From assembly GCA_051881355.1 (NCBI GenBank), contig JBJEPS010000017.1, positions 1-24,993 of the forward strand: a stretch of 24,993 nucleotides of DNA, written 5' to 3'. The stretch's first letter is position 1, and each line of letters starts with the position of its first letter. Below the pieces are notes generated by a model. That model was not told where the DNA came from. It searched no databases and worked only from the letters and a program-made list of their open reading frames with translations. The position numbers and the translations under genes are program-made. Positions 7,617-16,233 of the stretch are shown one piece after another. This DNA is from Fimenecus sp051881355 (GTDB lineage Bacteria; Bacillota; Clostridia; Oscillospirales; Acutalibacteraceae).

Positions 7617-8981
7617 ATGGATACTCTCCTGTTTGACAAAATTCAAGAGCCGTACAGCATGGACGCCGAGCAAGCGGTTTTGGGCGCGATTTTAATTGAT
7701 TCGAACTGCTATGACCGTGTGTCGGGCATTTTGCGCACGGCGGATTGTTTCTATATTCCGCAGCATAAGGCAATCTATACGATTGTTGCGAACTTAAAGC
7801 TTCTCAACCAAAAGGTGGATGCGTTAATTGTCGCCGAGGAGCTGCGCAGAAACGGCACCTATGACGAGGCGAGCGGCAAAAATTATTTGGCACAGTTGGC
7901 GCAGTCCGTGCCGAGTGTCGCCAATGTGGAAAATTACGCGAAAATCATCAAAGAAAAGTATTATTTGCGCACACTGATGGACGCCGCGTCCGAAATGCTC
8001 AAAAACGCGGCGGACGAGGAGCTGTCTGCCGATACGATTATGGACGCGGCAGAGCAAAAAATCTATAATATCCGGCAGGGCACGAAGGACAACGAACCGA
8101 CGCGCCTTTCCGAAATCATCACCAATGAGGTGTATGACAATCTGCAAAAACTGACCGACCCTGCGCTTGCCGCCGAATACAAGGGTATTCCGACGGGCTT
8201 TTCGCTGTTGGACAAGTATATGACCGGTTTGAACAAATCCGATTTAATTTTAATCGGTGCACGTCCGGCAATGGGTAAAACCAGCTTTGCGCTGAATATT
8301 GCGCGCAATGTCGCTGTAAATGCAAAGAAAAAGGTGGTCTTTTTCTCCCTCGAAATGAGCAAGGAGCAGTTAGCCCAGCGTATTCTTTCCACCGAAGCGC
8401 GTGTGGAAAGCCAAAAAATGCGTACCGGCGAGCTTTCCGATGACGACTGGCAACGCATTGCACAGGCGACGGTTTCGCTAAATGATGCGGAATTGTATTT
8501 TGACGATACCGCCAATATTACCGTGCCCGAAATGAAAGCACGTGTGCGGAAAATGCGCGACGTGGATTGTGTAATTATTGACTATTTGCAATTAATGCAG
8601 GGCACGAAACGTACGGACAGCCGTGTGCAGGAGGTTTCCGAAATTACGAGAAGCTTAAAGCTGATGGCAAAGGATTTGAAAATCCCCGTGATTACCTGCT
8701 CCCAGCTTTCGCGTTCCACCGAGGGGCGCGGCAAATCTCATAAACCGCAGTTGTCGGACTTGCGTGAATCCGGCTCTATTGAGCAGGACGCCGATATTGT
8801 TTTGATGCTGTACCGCGAATCCTATTATGACGAGGAAAAGAACGAAACCGTGATGACGGATGAAAACAAGGCACAGGTGATTGTCGCCAAAAACCGTCAC
8901 GGCGGTACGGGCGATATCGACTTGCATTGGAACGGCAATTACACCATGTTCTCCACACCGGAGCTGTATCACAATGCGTAA
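7617..8981 (+). CDS. dnaB: Replicative DNA helicase DnaB
   Basis: This is the hexameric 5'-3' helicase of the replication fork (named DnaC in Bacillus). The N-terminal DnaG-interaction domain covers about residues 10-110 and opens with the typical P-Y-S-M-D-A-E-Q-A-V-L-G-A-I-L. The RecA-like domain has Walker A G-A-R-P-A-M-G-K-T at 214-222. Walker B ends in Asp322 (V-I-I-D-Y-L-Q-L-M), and a later Q-L-S-R segment is followed by D-L-R-E-S-G-S-I-E-Q-D-A-D. The length of 454 is normal. No intein interrupts the P-loop, a common insertion site in this family. AGGAG precedes the ATG. Its last 8 nt overlap the start of tilS. Confidence 0.97.
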   Translation: MDTLLFDKIQEPYSMDAEQAVLGAILIDSNCYDRVSGILRTADCFYIPQHKAIYTIVANLKLLNQKVDALIVAEELRRNGTYDEASGKNYLAQLAQSVPSVANVENYAKIIKEKYYLRTLMDAASEMLKNAADEELSADTIMDAAEQKIYNIRQGTKDNEPTRLSEIITNEVYDNLQKLTDPALAAEYKGIPTGFSLLDKYMTGLNKSDLILIGARPAMGKTSFALNIARNVAVNAKKKVVFFSLEMSKEQLAQRILSTEARVESQKMRTGELSDDDWQRIAQATVSLNDAELYFDDTANITVPEMKARVRKMRDVDCVIIDYLQLMQGTKRTDSRVQEVSEITRSLKLMAKDLKIPVITCSQLSRSTEGRGKSHKPQLSDLRESGSIEQDADIVLMLYRESYYDEEKNETVMTDENKAQVIVAKNRHGGTGDIDLHWNGNYTMFSTPELYHNA

Positions 8982-10326
8982 CGCGGTACTTTCATGCGTG
9001 CACGAATATGCAATGCTCCGAGACGGCGACCGTGTGACCGTCGGCTTTTCGGGCGGGGCGGACTCTTGCTGCCTGTTGCATTTGCTTTTCACTTTGCAAG
9101 CGGAACTGCACATTCAGGTTTCGGCACTGCATGTCCATCACGGGATTCGCGGGGCGGAAGCCGACCGAGACGCCGCCTTTTGTCAGACGTTTTGTGAAAA
9201 ATACGGTATTCCGTTTGCAATCTCTTATGTCGATGTGCCGCAAACGGCGGCAAAAACCGGTGAAACCACAGAAGAATGTGCACGCAGACTGCGCTATGCG
9301 GCATTGCAGAACGCGGCAGGGGAGCGCGGTAAAATTGCCACCGCCCATACAGCCGACGATAACGCCGAAACCGTGCTGTGGAATTTGACGCGCGGCACGG
9401 GGCTTGCGGGCTTATGCGGCATTCCGCCCGTGCGCGAAAGCATTGTGCGTCCGCTGCTGTTTTGCACTCGCACGCAAGTGGAGGCATATTGTGCGGAAAA
9501 GCATTTGGATTTTGTGACCGACAGCACCAATTTTTCCAATACGTACACACGCAATCGGATTCGACAAGAGGTTTTGCCCGTTTTAAAAGACTTAAATCCC
9601 GCCGTTTTAGAGGCGATTACGCGTATGTGTGCGCATTTGCGCGAAGAGAATGAAACGACCGAAGTGTTATGTGATGCGGTTTTACAAGTGGTTGATTCAA
9701 ATGCAATTTCCCTTGATGTATTGCGAAAACAGCCGAAAGCAATTACCTGCCGTGTGCTCAAACGCGTTTTGCAGGATAAAACGGGTGGCGATATTTCCAC
9801 AGCGCATATTGATGCTGTATATGCCTTGCTTTTTAAAAACGGCAGCGTGACTTTGCCGAACGGTGTGACGGCGCGCAGCCGCGGCGGCGTTTTGGAGTTT
9901 CCGACAAAACGGCAAACAGAGCCGTTTTTTATGCCGCTTCCGACGGAAAAATTTCCCGTAACGATGCGTTTGCCGCAGGGACGGGTGGAAATTCAGAAAT
10001 ACACGCAAAAAGATTTACAAAATCTTCACAAAGACCTATTGGCGAATGCGGTGGATTGTGTTAAAATAGGCAATGCCGTGCTTCGGAGCCGCCGTGCGGG
10101 CGACCGATTTACACACGGAAAACGGGTGGTGACAAAGCCCGTGAAAAAATGGCTCAATGAATTGGGGATCGCGCCCGAACAACGCAATGCCGTGCCGCTT
10201 TTGGCAACGGAAGACGAAATTCTTTGGTTTGCAGGTTGCGGCGCGTCGAAAACGGCAAAACCGACCGAGCACACAAAAGAATTTTTGGTTTTAACTTATA
10301 TTTGCGGGGGAAATACGAATGAATAA
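8974..10326 (+). CDS. tilS: tRNA(Ile)-lysidine synthetase TilS
   Basis: TilS adds lysine to C34 of the CAU-anticodon tRNA-Ile, changing it to read AUA, and is usually essential. The PP-loop S-G-G-A-D-S is at residues 26-31. H-V-H-H-G-I-R-G follows, as is typical, then A-H-T-A-D-D-N-A-E-T. The C-terminal domain, about 370-450, contains R-R-A-G-D-R-F and K-K-W-L-N-E-L-G-I. The length is 450. I chose the ATG at 8974 rather than an upstream in-frame Met inside dnaB because it gives the conserved N-terminus and has GGAG 10 nt upstream. It overlaps dnaB by 8 nt and hpt by 8 nt, so translation of the three is probably coupled. The tilS-hpt-ftsH order is conserved in Firmicutes. Confidence 0.95.
   Translation: MRNAVLSCVHEYAMLRDGDRVTVGFSGGADSCCLLHLLFTLQAELHIQVSALHVHHGIRGAEADRDAAFCQTFCEKYGIPFAISYVDVPQTAAKTGETTEECARRLRYAALQNAAGERGKIATAHTADDNAETVLWNLTRGTGLAGLCGIPPVRESIVRPLLFCTRTQVEAYCAEKHLDFVTDSTNFSNTYTRNRIRQEVLPVLKDLNPAVLEAITRMCAHLREENETTEVLCDAVLQVVDSNAISLDVLRKQPKAITCRVLKRVLQDKTGGDISTAHIDAVYALLFKNGSVTLPNGVTARSRGGVLEFPTKRQTEPFFMPLPTEKFPVTMRLPQGRVEIQKYTQKDLQNLHKDLLANAVDCVKIGNAVLRSRRAGDRFTHGKRVVTKPVKKWLNELGIAPEQRNAVPLLATEDEILWFAGCGASKTAKPTEHTKEFLVLTYICGGNTNE
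10039..10067 (+). promoter_or_regulatory. Possible internal promoter for hpt-ftsH
   Basis: Inside tilS, TTGGCG (10039-10044) and TAAAAT (10062-10067) lie 17 bp apart, about 250 nt ahead of hpt. The match is moderate and could be chance, but it would let hpt and ftsH be expressed apart from the replication genes. Confidence 0.3.
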
Positions 10327-10885
10327 GTATGATATGTCTGCCGACATCGAACGGGTTTTGCTGTCCGAGCAAGATTTGCAAAAGACAGTTTCGCGTATCG
10401 GCAGAGAGATTTGCAGGGATTATCAAGACAGCCAAAGACCGCTGATATTGGTCAGCGTCCTCAAAGGCTCGGTCGTATTTATGGGCGATTTGATGCGCGC
10501 CATTGACATTCCTTGCTTTATTGATTTTATGTCAGTGTCCAGCTATGGTGCAGGCACAACCTCTTCGGGTGTTGTAAAAATTATAAAGGATTTGGATACA
10601 AATGTTATAGAGGGTGCGGATTTACTACTTGTGGAGGATATCCTCGACAGCGGCAAAACGCTTTGCTATTTAAAACAGCTTTTGCAAACGCGCAATCCTG
10701 CCAGTGTCAAAATCTGTACTTTATTGGATAAGCCCGAGCGCCGTACCGCACCGATTACGGCAGACTATATCGGTGCGACGATTCCCGACGCATTTGTTGT
10801 CGGCTACGGGTTAGATTACGCCGAGAAATACAGAAATCTGCCGTATGTCGGCATATTAAAACCGTCGGTGTACGGCGGCGAATAA
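10319..10885 (+). CDS. hpt: Hypoxanthine phosphoribosyltransferase
   Basis: This purine salvage enzyme converts hypoxanthine (and usually guanine) plus PRPP into IMP (GMP). The 188-residue protein has the type I PRTase PRPP loop V-E-D-I-L-D-S-G-K-T at 105-114. Earlier it has V-S-V-L-K-G-S-V-V-F at about 45-54, and the flexible-loop region S-V-S-S-Y-G near 72-77. The C-terminal D-Y-A-E-K-Y-R-N-L-P is characteristic of HPRT. The ATG overlaps the end of tilS by 8 nt, with a G-rich ribosome site just upstream. ftsH follows after 28 nt. The same neighbour order is found in Bacillus. Confidence 0.95.
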   Translation: MNKYDMSADIERVLLSEQDLQKTVSRIGREICRDYQDSQRPLILVSVLKGSVVFMGDLMRAIDIPCFIDFMSVSSYGAGTTSSGVVKIIKDLDTNVIEGADLLLVEDILDSGKTLCYLKQLLQTRNPASVKICTLLDKPERRTAPITADYIGATIPDAFVVGYGLDYAEKYRNLPYVGILKPSVYGGE

Positions 10886-10913
10886 ATCGGAAAGAAAAAG
10901 GAGTGAACGCCCT

Positions 10914-12953
10914 TTGAAAAAAATAGATTGGAGAGCCGTTATCCCCTATATTGCCATACCGCTCGTATTTGTGGTGTGTGTGGTGCTGTATATGAATATG
11001 GGGCAGACGACCAAAGCCAAAACCGAGTATTACGAGATTGTCAATAAGTTCGACAATCACGAAATCACCGAATATAACCTGAACCTGACAAGCGGTGTGC
11101 TGGAATATAAGGTTACAGGGGACGAAACCGTCTACGAATATACGGTGCCGAACGTGAATTTGTTTGTCGAGGATGTGCATGAGCAGGTCATGGCATATAA
11201 CCGTGACAATCCCGATGCGCAAATCAAGGTGGATTATAAATCCGGCTCGGCGAATTCGTGGTGGGTCAGCTTATTGCCGACGGTCGCGGTGATGGTGCTT
11301 TTGACGCTCATCATGTTCTTTATGTTCCGCAAAATGAACCAGTCTATGCAGAACGAGAACAACCGCGCCATGTCCTTCGGCAAGGCACGTGTCAAAAAAG
11401 GCGGCGACGATAAGCGCAAAACGACCTTCCAAGATGTCGCGGGTGCGGACGAGGAAAAGGAAGAACTGGAAGAAATTGTGGAATTCCTCAAAAATCCGCA
11501 GTCGTTTAACGAACTGGGCGCAAGAATTCCGAAAGGCGTGTTGCTTGTCGGCCCGCCCGGTACAGGTAAAACCTTGCTGGCGCGCGCAGTCGCAGGCGAA
11601 GCTGATGTGCCGTTTTTCTCGATTTCCGGTTCGGATTTCGTGGAAATGTATGTCGGTGTCGGCGCGTCGCGTGTACGCGATTTGTTTGACCAGGCAAAGA
11701 AAAATTCCCCATCGATTATTTTCATTGATGAAATCGACGCCGTCGGTCGCCACAGAGGCGCCGGTATGGGCGGCGGGCATGATGAACGCGAGCAAACGCT
11801 CAACCAGTTGCTTGTCGAAATGGACGGCTTCGGTGCGAATGAAGGTGTCATCGTCATTGCCGCAACCAACCGCCCCGATATTTTAGACCCTGCACTGCTG
11901 CGCCCCGGTCGCTTTGACCGTCAGGTCACCGTCAATTACCCCGATATTCGCGGCAGAGAGGATATTTTGAAGGTGCACGCCAAGGGGAAACCCTTGGGTC
12001 CCGATGTCAATTTGGGACAGATTGCAGGTGCGACGGTTGGCTTTACGGGCGCGGACCTCGAAAATCTCTTAAACGAAGCGGCGCTTTTGGCGGCAAGACG
12101 CAAGAAAAAAGCCATTACGATGCCTGAAATCGAAGAAGCCACAATGAAAGTGCTGGTCGGCACGGAGAAAAAATCTCACCGCATCACTGAGCGCGACAAA
12201 GAAATCACCGCTTATCACGAAGCGGGACACGCGGTTTCCGCTTATTATCTCGAACATCAAGACCCCGTAACGCACATTTCCATTGTGCCGCGCGGTATGG
12301 CGGGCGGCTTTACGATGCATCAGCCCGAAAAGGACGAAATGCATTTGATGCGTTCGCGTATGCTTGACGACATTGTTTCGCTTCTCGGCGGCAGAGTTGC
12401 GGAAAGTATTATTTTCGGTGACATTTCCACCGGCGCGTCCAACGATATTGAGCGCGCGTCCGAGGTGGCGCGGAAAATGGTGACCAAATACGGCATGAGC
12501 GAAAAGCTCGGACCGATTGCGTTTGGACAGGATAACGATGAGGTCTTTATCGGCAAGGATTATAACCATATCCGCAACTACTCCGAAGCGGTAGCCTGTC
12601 AAATTGATAAAGAGGTCGAGGCAATCGTGCTCAACGCCTACAAGCGTACAGAGGAAATTTTGCGCACGCATATTGACAAGCTGCATGTGATTGCAAAAGC
12701 TCTTGTTGCACGCGAAAAACTCACCGGTGACGAGTTTTATCAGTTAATGGACGGCAAAGAACTGCCGCCGCTGACGCCTGTTTCCGAACCGACGCCGTCG
12801 GCAGAATCCAAATCGGCGGAGCAAGACGGTGCAAAAGATACCCGGCCCGTACAAAACGGCGATGCACCGCGCGCAGACGGCGAAGCACCCGCCACGGCAG
12901 AACAGCCCGAGGTGCAAACGCCCACGGCAGAGCAACAATCCACGGAACAATAA
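10914..12953 (+). CDS. ftsH: ATP-dependent zinc metalloprotease FtsH
   Basis: This membrane-bound AAA+ protease degrades misfolded and short-lived membrane and cytosolic proteins. The 679-residue protein has a first membrane helix at about 10-28, an extracytoplasmic segment of about 90 residues, and a second helix at about 117-138. The AAA domain has Walker A G-P-P-G-T-G-K-T at 213-220, Walker B I-I-F-I-D-E-I-D at 268-275, and the second region of homology with R-P-G-R-F-D-R at 330-336. The zinc site H-E-A-G-H is at 435-439. The last 60 residues or so are a Pro/Glu/Gln/Ala-rich tail, probably disordered and variable between species. It starts with TTG, preceded by AAAGGAG. It is the last gene of the run and is followed at once by a strong terminator. 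Confidence 0.96.
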   Translation: MKKIDWRAVIPYIAIPLVFVVCVVLYMNMGQTTKAKTEYYEIVNKFDNHEITEYNLNLTSGVLEYKVTGDETVYEYTVPNVNLFVEDVHEQVMAYNRDNPDAQIKVDYKSGSANSWWVSLLPTVAVMVLLTLIMFFMFRKMNQSMQNENNRAMSFGKARVKKGGDDKRKTTFQDVAGADEEKEELEEIVEFLKNPQSFNELGARIPKGVLLVGPPGTGKTLLARAVAGEADVPFFSISGSDFVEMYVGVGASRVRDLFDQAKKNSPSIIFIDEIDAVGRHRGAGMGGGHDEREQTLNQLLVEMDGFGANEGVIVIAATNRPDILDPALLRPGRFDRQVTVNYPDIRGREDILKVHAKGKPLGPDVNLGQIAGATVGFTGADLENLLNEAALLAARRKKKAITMPEIEEATMKVLVGTEKKSHRITERDKEITAYHEAGHAVSAYYLEHQDPVTHISIVPRGMAGGFTMHQPEKDEMHLMRSRMLDDIVSLLGGRVAESIIFGDISTGASNDIERASEVARKMVTKYGMSEKLGPIAFGQDNDEVFIGKDYNHIRNYSEAVACQIDKEVEAIVLNAYKRTEEILRTHIDKLHVIAKALVAREKLTGDEFYQLMDGKELPPLTPVSEPTPSAESKSAEQDGAKDTRPVQNGDAPRADGEAPATAEQPEVQTPTAEQQSTEQ

Positions 12954-12960
12954 CCAAATA

Positions 12961-12993
12961 ACACGGCGGAAAGCGGTTTTCTGCCGTGTTTTT
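12961..12993 (+). terminator. Terminator of the rnjA-ftsH operon
   Basis: A fully paired 12-bp stem (12961-12972 with 12978-12989, one G-T pair) with a 5-nt loop is followed by a run of T. It begins 7 nt after the ftsH stop. Confidence 0.92.
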
Positions 12994-13110
12994 CTGTGTA
13001 AATACAGAGAATTCCCCCTGCATTTCAACCAAAAACGCAGGGATGAAAACACGCGCTTTTTCGCCATTTCGACAAACTTTTTCTCTTTTGCGGCGGAACG
13101 CGCGAAAAGA

Positions 13111-13139
13111 TTGACTTTTTTCAGAAATGGGATTAGAAT
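13111..13139 (+). promoter_or_regulatory. Sigma-A promoter of ilvB
   Basis: TTGACT (13111-13116) and TAGAAT (13134-13139) are 17 bp apart. The expected leader is only about 43 nt. It holds a short TACCC/GGGTA pairing but has no room for a T-box or leader-peptide attenuator, which often control branched-chain genes. Confidence 0.8.
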
Positions 13140-13188
13140 ATACCCTAATATCATTAAAATGTATATGCAGTATGGGTAGGAGAAGACT

Positions 13189-14889
13189 ATGAAACGCAAT
13201 GGTTCCGAAATTATTGCCGAGGTGCTTATCGAGCACGGTGTGGATACCGTTTTCGGCTATCCCGGCGGTGCAGTTTTGAATATATATGATGCGCTGTACA
13301 AATACAGCGACCGCATTCGCCACATTTTGACCGCGCACGAGCAAGGCGCTTCGCACGCGGCGGACGGGTATGCGCGCGCCACGGGGAAAACGGGCGTGGT
13401 GATTGCCACCAGCGGCCCCGGCGCGACGAATTTGGTCACGGGGCTTGCCACGGCGTATATGGATTCCGTCCCGATGGTTGCCATCACAGGGAACGTCAGC
13501 ACCTCGCTGATCGGCAGAGATGCGTTTCAGGAAGTCTACATAACGGGTATTACGATGCCCATTACCAAGCACAATTTTATGGTGCAGGACATTTCTGAGC
13601 TTGCCGATATTTTGCGTGAGGCGTTCAAAATCGCCAATACCGGCAGAAAAGGACCTGTGCTTGTCGATATTCCGAAGGATATTACCGCGGCGGTCACTGA
13701 TTTCGAACCGGTAACACCTGCCCCGATTGTGGACCATACGGTGATTAACCACGAACAGCTCAAAGCTGTTGCAAAAATGCTCAATACCGCCAAACGCCCG
13801 TTTATTGAACTCGGCGGCGGTGTGACTTCGGCAAATGCTTCCGAAGAAGCGCGCGCATTGGTGCAAAAATGCGGCGCGCCCGCATGTCACACCTTGATGG
13901 CAGCAGGTGTTTTGGGTTATGACGAACCCCTCAATTACGGCTTGGTCGGTATGCACGGCAGCTTTGTCACCAATAAAGCGATGGATGAGGCAGACTTGCT
14001 GATTGCCATCGGCACGCGCTTTTCCGACCGCGTTGCCTTAAAGCCTGACGCATTCGCCAAAAACGCCAAGGTTGTGCAGATTGATATTGATTTGAGCGAA
14101 ATCAACAAGAATGTCACGGTGGACGCTTATCTTACAGGCGATGTGAAAACGATTTTGCAGGCACTCCTGCCGCTTGTGGAGAGTGTGGATCGCAGCGCGT
14201 GGCTTGCAGAGCTGGAATCGTTTAAAAAGGACGATTATATCCCGCAGGATGACCCGTCGCGCATTACGCCGCACGAGCTTGTGCAGACGATTTGCAATGA
14301 CACCGATAAAGAGACGGTGTATGTCACCGATGTCGGGCAGCATCAAATGTGGGCGGCGCAGTACCTTTCCCATACCGACGCGCGCAATTTTTTAACCAGC
14401 GGCGGCTTGGGCACAATGGGCTACGGCTACGGCGCGGCAATCGGCGCGCAAATCGCATACCCCGAAAAACGCGTGGTGCATATTACGGGCGACGGCTCGT
14501 TCCATATGAATTTGAATGAAGCGTGCACGGCGGTCAGTTACAATTTGCCGATTATCACCGTGATTTTCGATAACCGCGTGCTCGGTATGGTGCGTCAATG
14601 GCAGACCTGTTTTTACGGCAAACGCTATTCGCAAACCGACCCCGAACGCCAAACGGATTTTGTCAAAGTGATTGAGGGCTTCGGCGGCAAGGGCTACCGC
14701 GCCACAAACCTTGCCGAGTTTAAGGCGGCATATAAACAGGCGCAACAGGATAACTGCCCCGTTTGGATTGACTGCACGATTGGCAAAGATGAGCGTGTAC
14801 TGCCGCTTATCCCCGCAGGCAAAACGATTGACGATATTATTATCGCGCCGAATTGCGAAACCTGCCGCTATCAGTGCGACAAGAAATAA
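13189..14889 (+). CDS. ilvB: Acetolactate synthase, large (catalytic) subunit
   Basis: This TPP enzyme condenses two pyruvates to acetolactate, or pyruvate with 2-oxobutyrate, the first step to valine, leucine and isoleucine. The 566-residue protein has an N-terminal pyrimidine-binding domain with catalytic Glu51 in A-H-E-Q-G-A. Around 80-90 is T-S-G-P-G-A-T-N. A central domain follows, then the TPP-Mg motif from G-D-G at 434-436 through N-L-N-E to D-N near 462. R-Q-W-Q follows soon after, as in biosynthetic AHAS. The C-terminus ends with an unusual small Cys cluster, C-x2-C-x3-C. RBS GTAGGAG is 7-8 nt before ATG. No regulatory subunit gene (ilvN/ilvH) follows; a terminator comes 12 nt after the stop. 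A catabolic AlsS role is less likely by sequence feel but not excluded. Confidence 0.92.
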   Translation: MKRNGSEIIAEVLIEHGVDTVFGYPGGAVLNIYDALYKYSDRIRHILTAHEQGASHAADGYARATGKTGVVIATSGPGATNLVTGLATAYMDSVPMVAITGNVSTSLIGRDAFQEVYITGITMPITKHNFMVQDISELADILREAFKIANTGRKGPVLVDIPKDITAAVTDFEPVTPAPIVDHTVINHEQLKAVAKMLNTAKRPFIELGGGVTSANASEEARALVQKCGAPACHTLMAAGVLGYDEPLNYGLVGMHGSFVTNKAMDEADLLIAIGTRFSDRVALKPDAFAKNAKVVQIDIDLSEINKNVTVDAYLTGDVKTILQALLPLVESVDRSAWLAELESFKKDDYIPQDDPSRITPHELVQTICNDTDKETVYVTDVGQHQMWAAQYLSHTDARNFLTSGGLGTMGYGYGAAIGAQIAYPEKRVVHITGDGSFHMNLNEACTAVSYNLPIITVIFDNRVLGMVRQWQTCFYGKRYSQTDPERQTDFVKVIEGFGGKGYRATNLAEFKAAYKQAQQDNCPVWIDCTIGKDERVLPLIPAGKTIDDIIIAPNCETCRYQCDKK

Positions 14890-14901
14890 AGAAACTTGCA
14901 T

Positions 14902-14938
14902 AAAAGCACCCGCCGCATAGCATACGGTGGGTGCTTTT
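14902..14938. terminator. Shared bidirectional terminator between ilvB and the DNA polymerase gene
   Basis: A 14-bp stem (14902-14915 with 14925-14938, one G-T pair) with a 9-nt loop is bounded by AAAA on the left and TTTT on the right, so it can terminate transcription from both sides. It lies between the converging stop codons at 14889 and 14940. Confidence 0.92.
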
Positions 14939-14939
14939 C

Positions 14940-16193
14940 TCATTTCCCAAACGGAGAATAGGCTATACTGCGCGGTAGAACGGCGTGATCGGGCGCACCG
15001 TGCGGAATGGCGGTTTCACATAACAGACAGGCGTTGAAAATACTGCCTTTGCCGTAGCGGGCTCGAATATTTCGTACCGCCGCGTCTAATTTTTCCTGTT
15101 GTTCGTGGCGGGCAAAATCCGAAAACAAATCAGTTTGCACGGGCGCGGCGGCATCTGTCAGCGAAATCGCCCGTACCGTGACCGCACGCACAGGCAGTTC
15201 CCAACGGTAGACGGACTGAAACAGCGAAAACGCGGCTTGTGCGAGTTCAAACGCGCTTTGCGTCGGCAAAGGCAGGGGATGCTGGTATTGTCGCACGAAC
15301 AGCGCATTGTTTTTAATGCTGATTTGCACCGCTGTCGCCGCGAGATGCTCCGAAAACAGCCGTCTGCCGATTTCCTGTGACAGCGACAGCATCACAAGCC
15401 ATACCTCGCGCGGTGTTTGCAAATCCCGTACGCAGGTTGCACCGTGCCCGATGCTTTTGGAAACGGGCACAAATCCGTCGGGGCACACGCGCGATACGTC
15501 TAATCCGTTTGCATACCGCCAAAGCACCTCGCCGCCCTTGCCGAATACATTTTTTAAAAACCGCACGTCACAGGCGGCAAGTTGCCCGATGGTGTGTATG
15601 CCGTATTGCTTTAGTTTCTGCACGGTCGCCCGTCCGCACCCGAGCATATCCGCGGCGGGCAAATTCCAAATCTTTTCCCGAAAATCCTGCCGTGTGATTT
15701 CGGTGACCGCATCGGGCTTTTTCATATCCGAGCCGAGTTTGGCAAAAACCTTATTGAACGATACGCCGACCGAAACCGTCAGCCCCAGCTCCTTAGTGAT
15801 ATGTGCCCGAATATCATTGGCAATCTGCACCCCGTCACCGAATAAGCCCTGTGAGCCGGTGACGTCCAACCACGCCTCGTCCAAACCGAACGGCTCAATT
15901 TCATCGGTATAGCGGCGGTAAACCTTACGCACCAGTTCCGAATATTTCACATAGCGGTCGAAATGCGGAGGCACAACAATCAAATCGCGGCACTTGTTTT
16001 GTGCTTGCCAAACGGTGTCTCCTGTTTTGACGCCGCACCGTTTTGCTTGCTCGGACTTTGCCAAAACAATGCCGTGCCGTGCCTCCACAGAGCCCGCCAC
16101 CGCCACCGCTTTGCCGCGTAGGGCTTCGTCATATAAACATTCAATCGACGCATAACAGTTATTGATGTCGCTGTGCAGAATCACACGCTCCAT
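14940..16193 (-). CDS. dinB: Y-family translesion DNA polymerase IV (DinB type)
   Basis: This error-prone polymerase bypasses damaged template bases. The 417-residue protein starts M-E-R-V-I-L-H-S-D-I-N-N-C-Y-A. Asp9 is the first metal ligand and Tyr14 sits at the steric-gate position. The second catalytic pair is D105-E106 in E-P-F-G-L-D-E-A-W-L-D-V. Thumb helix-hairpin-helix elements lie at about 170-220 and the little finger at about 230-345. Q-T-D-L-F at 353-357 is a good beta-clamp binding motif, followed by about 60 residues of tail. The ATG at 16193 has GGAG 8 nt upstream. The same frame runs open for another 150 codons upstream, but those cover the promoter and LexA boxes. Two LexA boxes show it belongs to the SOS response. 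Confidence 0.94.
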   Translation of the reverse strand: MERVILHSDINNCYASIECLYDEALRGKAVAVAGSVEARHGIVLAKSEQAKRCGVKTGDTVWQAQNKCRDLIVVPPHFDRYVKYSELVRKVYRRYTDEIEPFGLDEAWLDVTGSQGLFGDGVQIANDIRAHITKELGLTVSVGVSFNKVFAKLGSDMKKPDAVTEITRQDFREKIWNLPAADMLGCGRATVQKLKQYGIHTIGQLAACDVRFLKNVFGKGGEVLWRYANGLDVSRVCPDGFVPVSKSIGHGATCVRDLQTPREVWLVMLSLSQEIGRRLFSEHLAATAVQISIKNNALFVRQYQHPLPLPTQSAFELAQAAFSLFQSVYRWELPVRAVTVRAISLTDAAAPVQTDLFSDFARHEQQEKLDAAVRNIRARYGKGSIFNACLLCETAIPHGAPDHAVLPRSIAYSPFGK

Positions 16194-16210
16194 TTTCTCA
16201 TCTCCGACAA

Positions 16211-16222
16211 GAACATTTGTTC
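16211..16222 (-). promoter_or_regulatory. LexA box 2 (near the transcription start of dinB)
   Basis: GAAC-ATTT-GTTC is a perfect match to the core of the Gram-positive LexA/DinR operator. It lies at about +5 to +17 of the dinB transcript, where bound LexA would block the polymerase. Confidence 0.85.
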
Positions 16223-16233
16223 GATTTATTCTA

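Noticed and set aside
13140..13188. T-box or leader-peptide attenuator before ilvB
   Set aside because: The predicted leader is only about 43 nt, with no run of branched-chain codons, no terminator/antiterminator pair and no T-box core.
12721..13956. Long leftward open frame of 411 codons
   Set aside because: It lies antisense to the end of ftsH and the first half of ilvB and across their terminator and promoter. Its sequence looks like a shadow of codon bias, with no domain or ribosome site.
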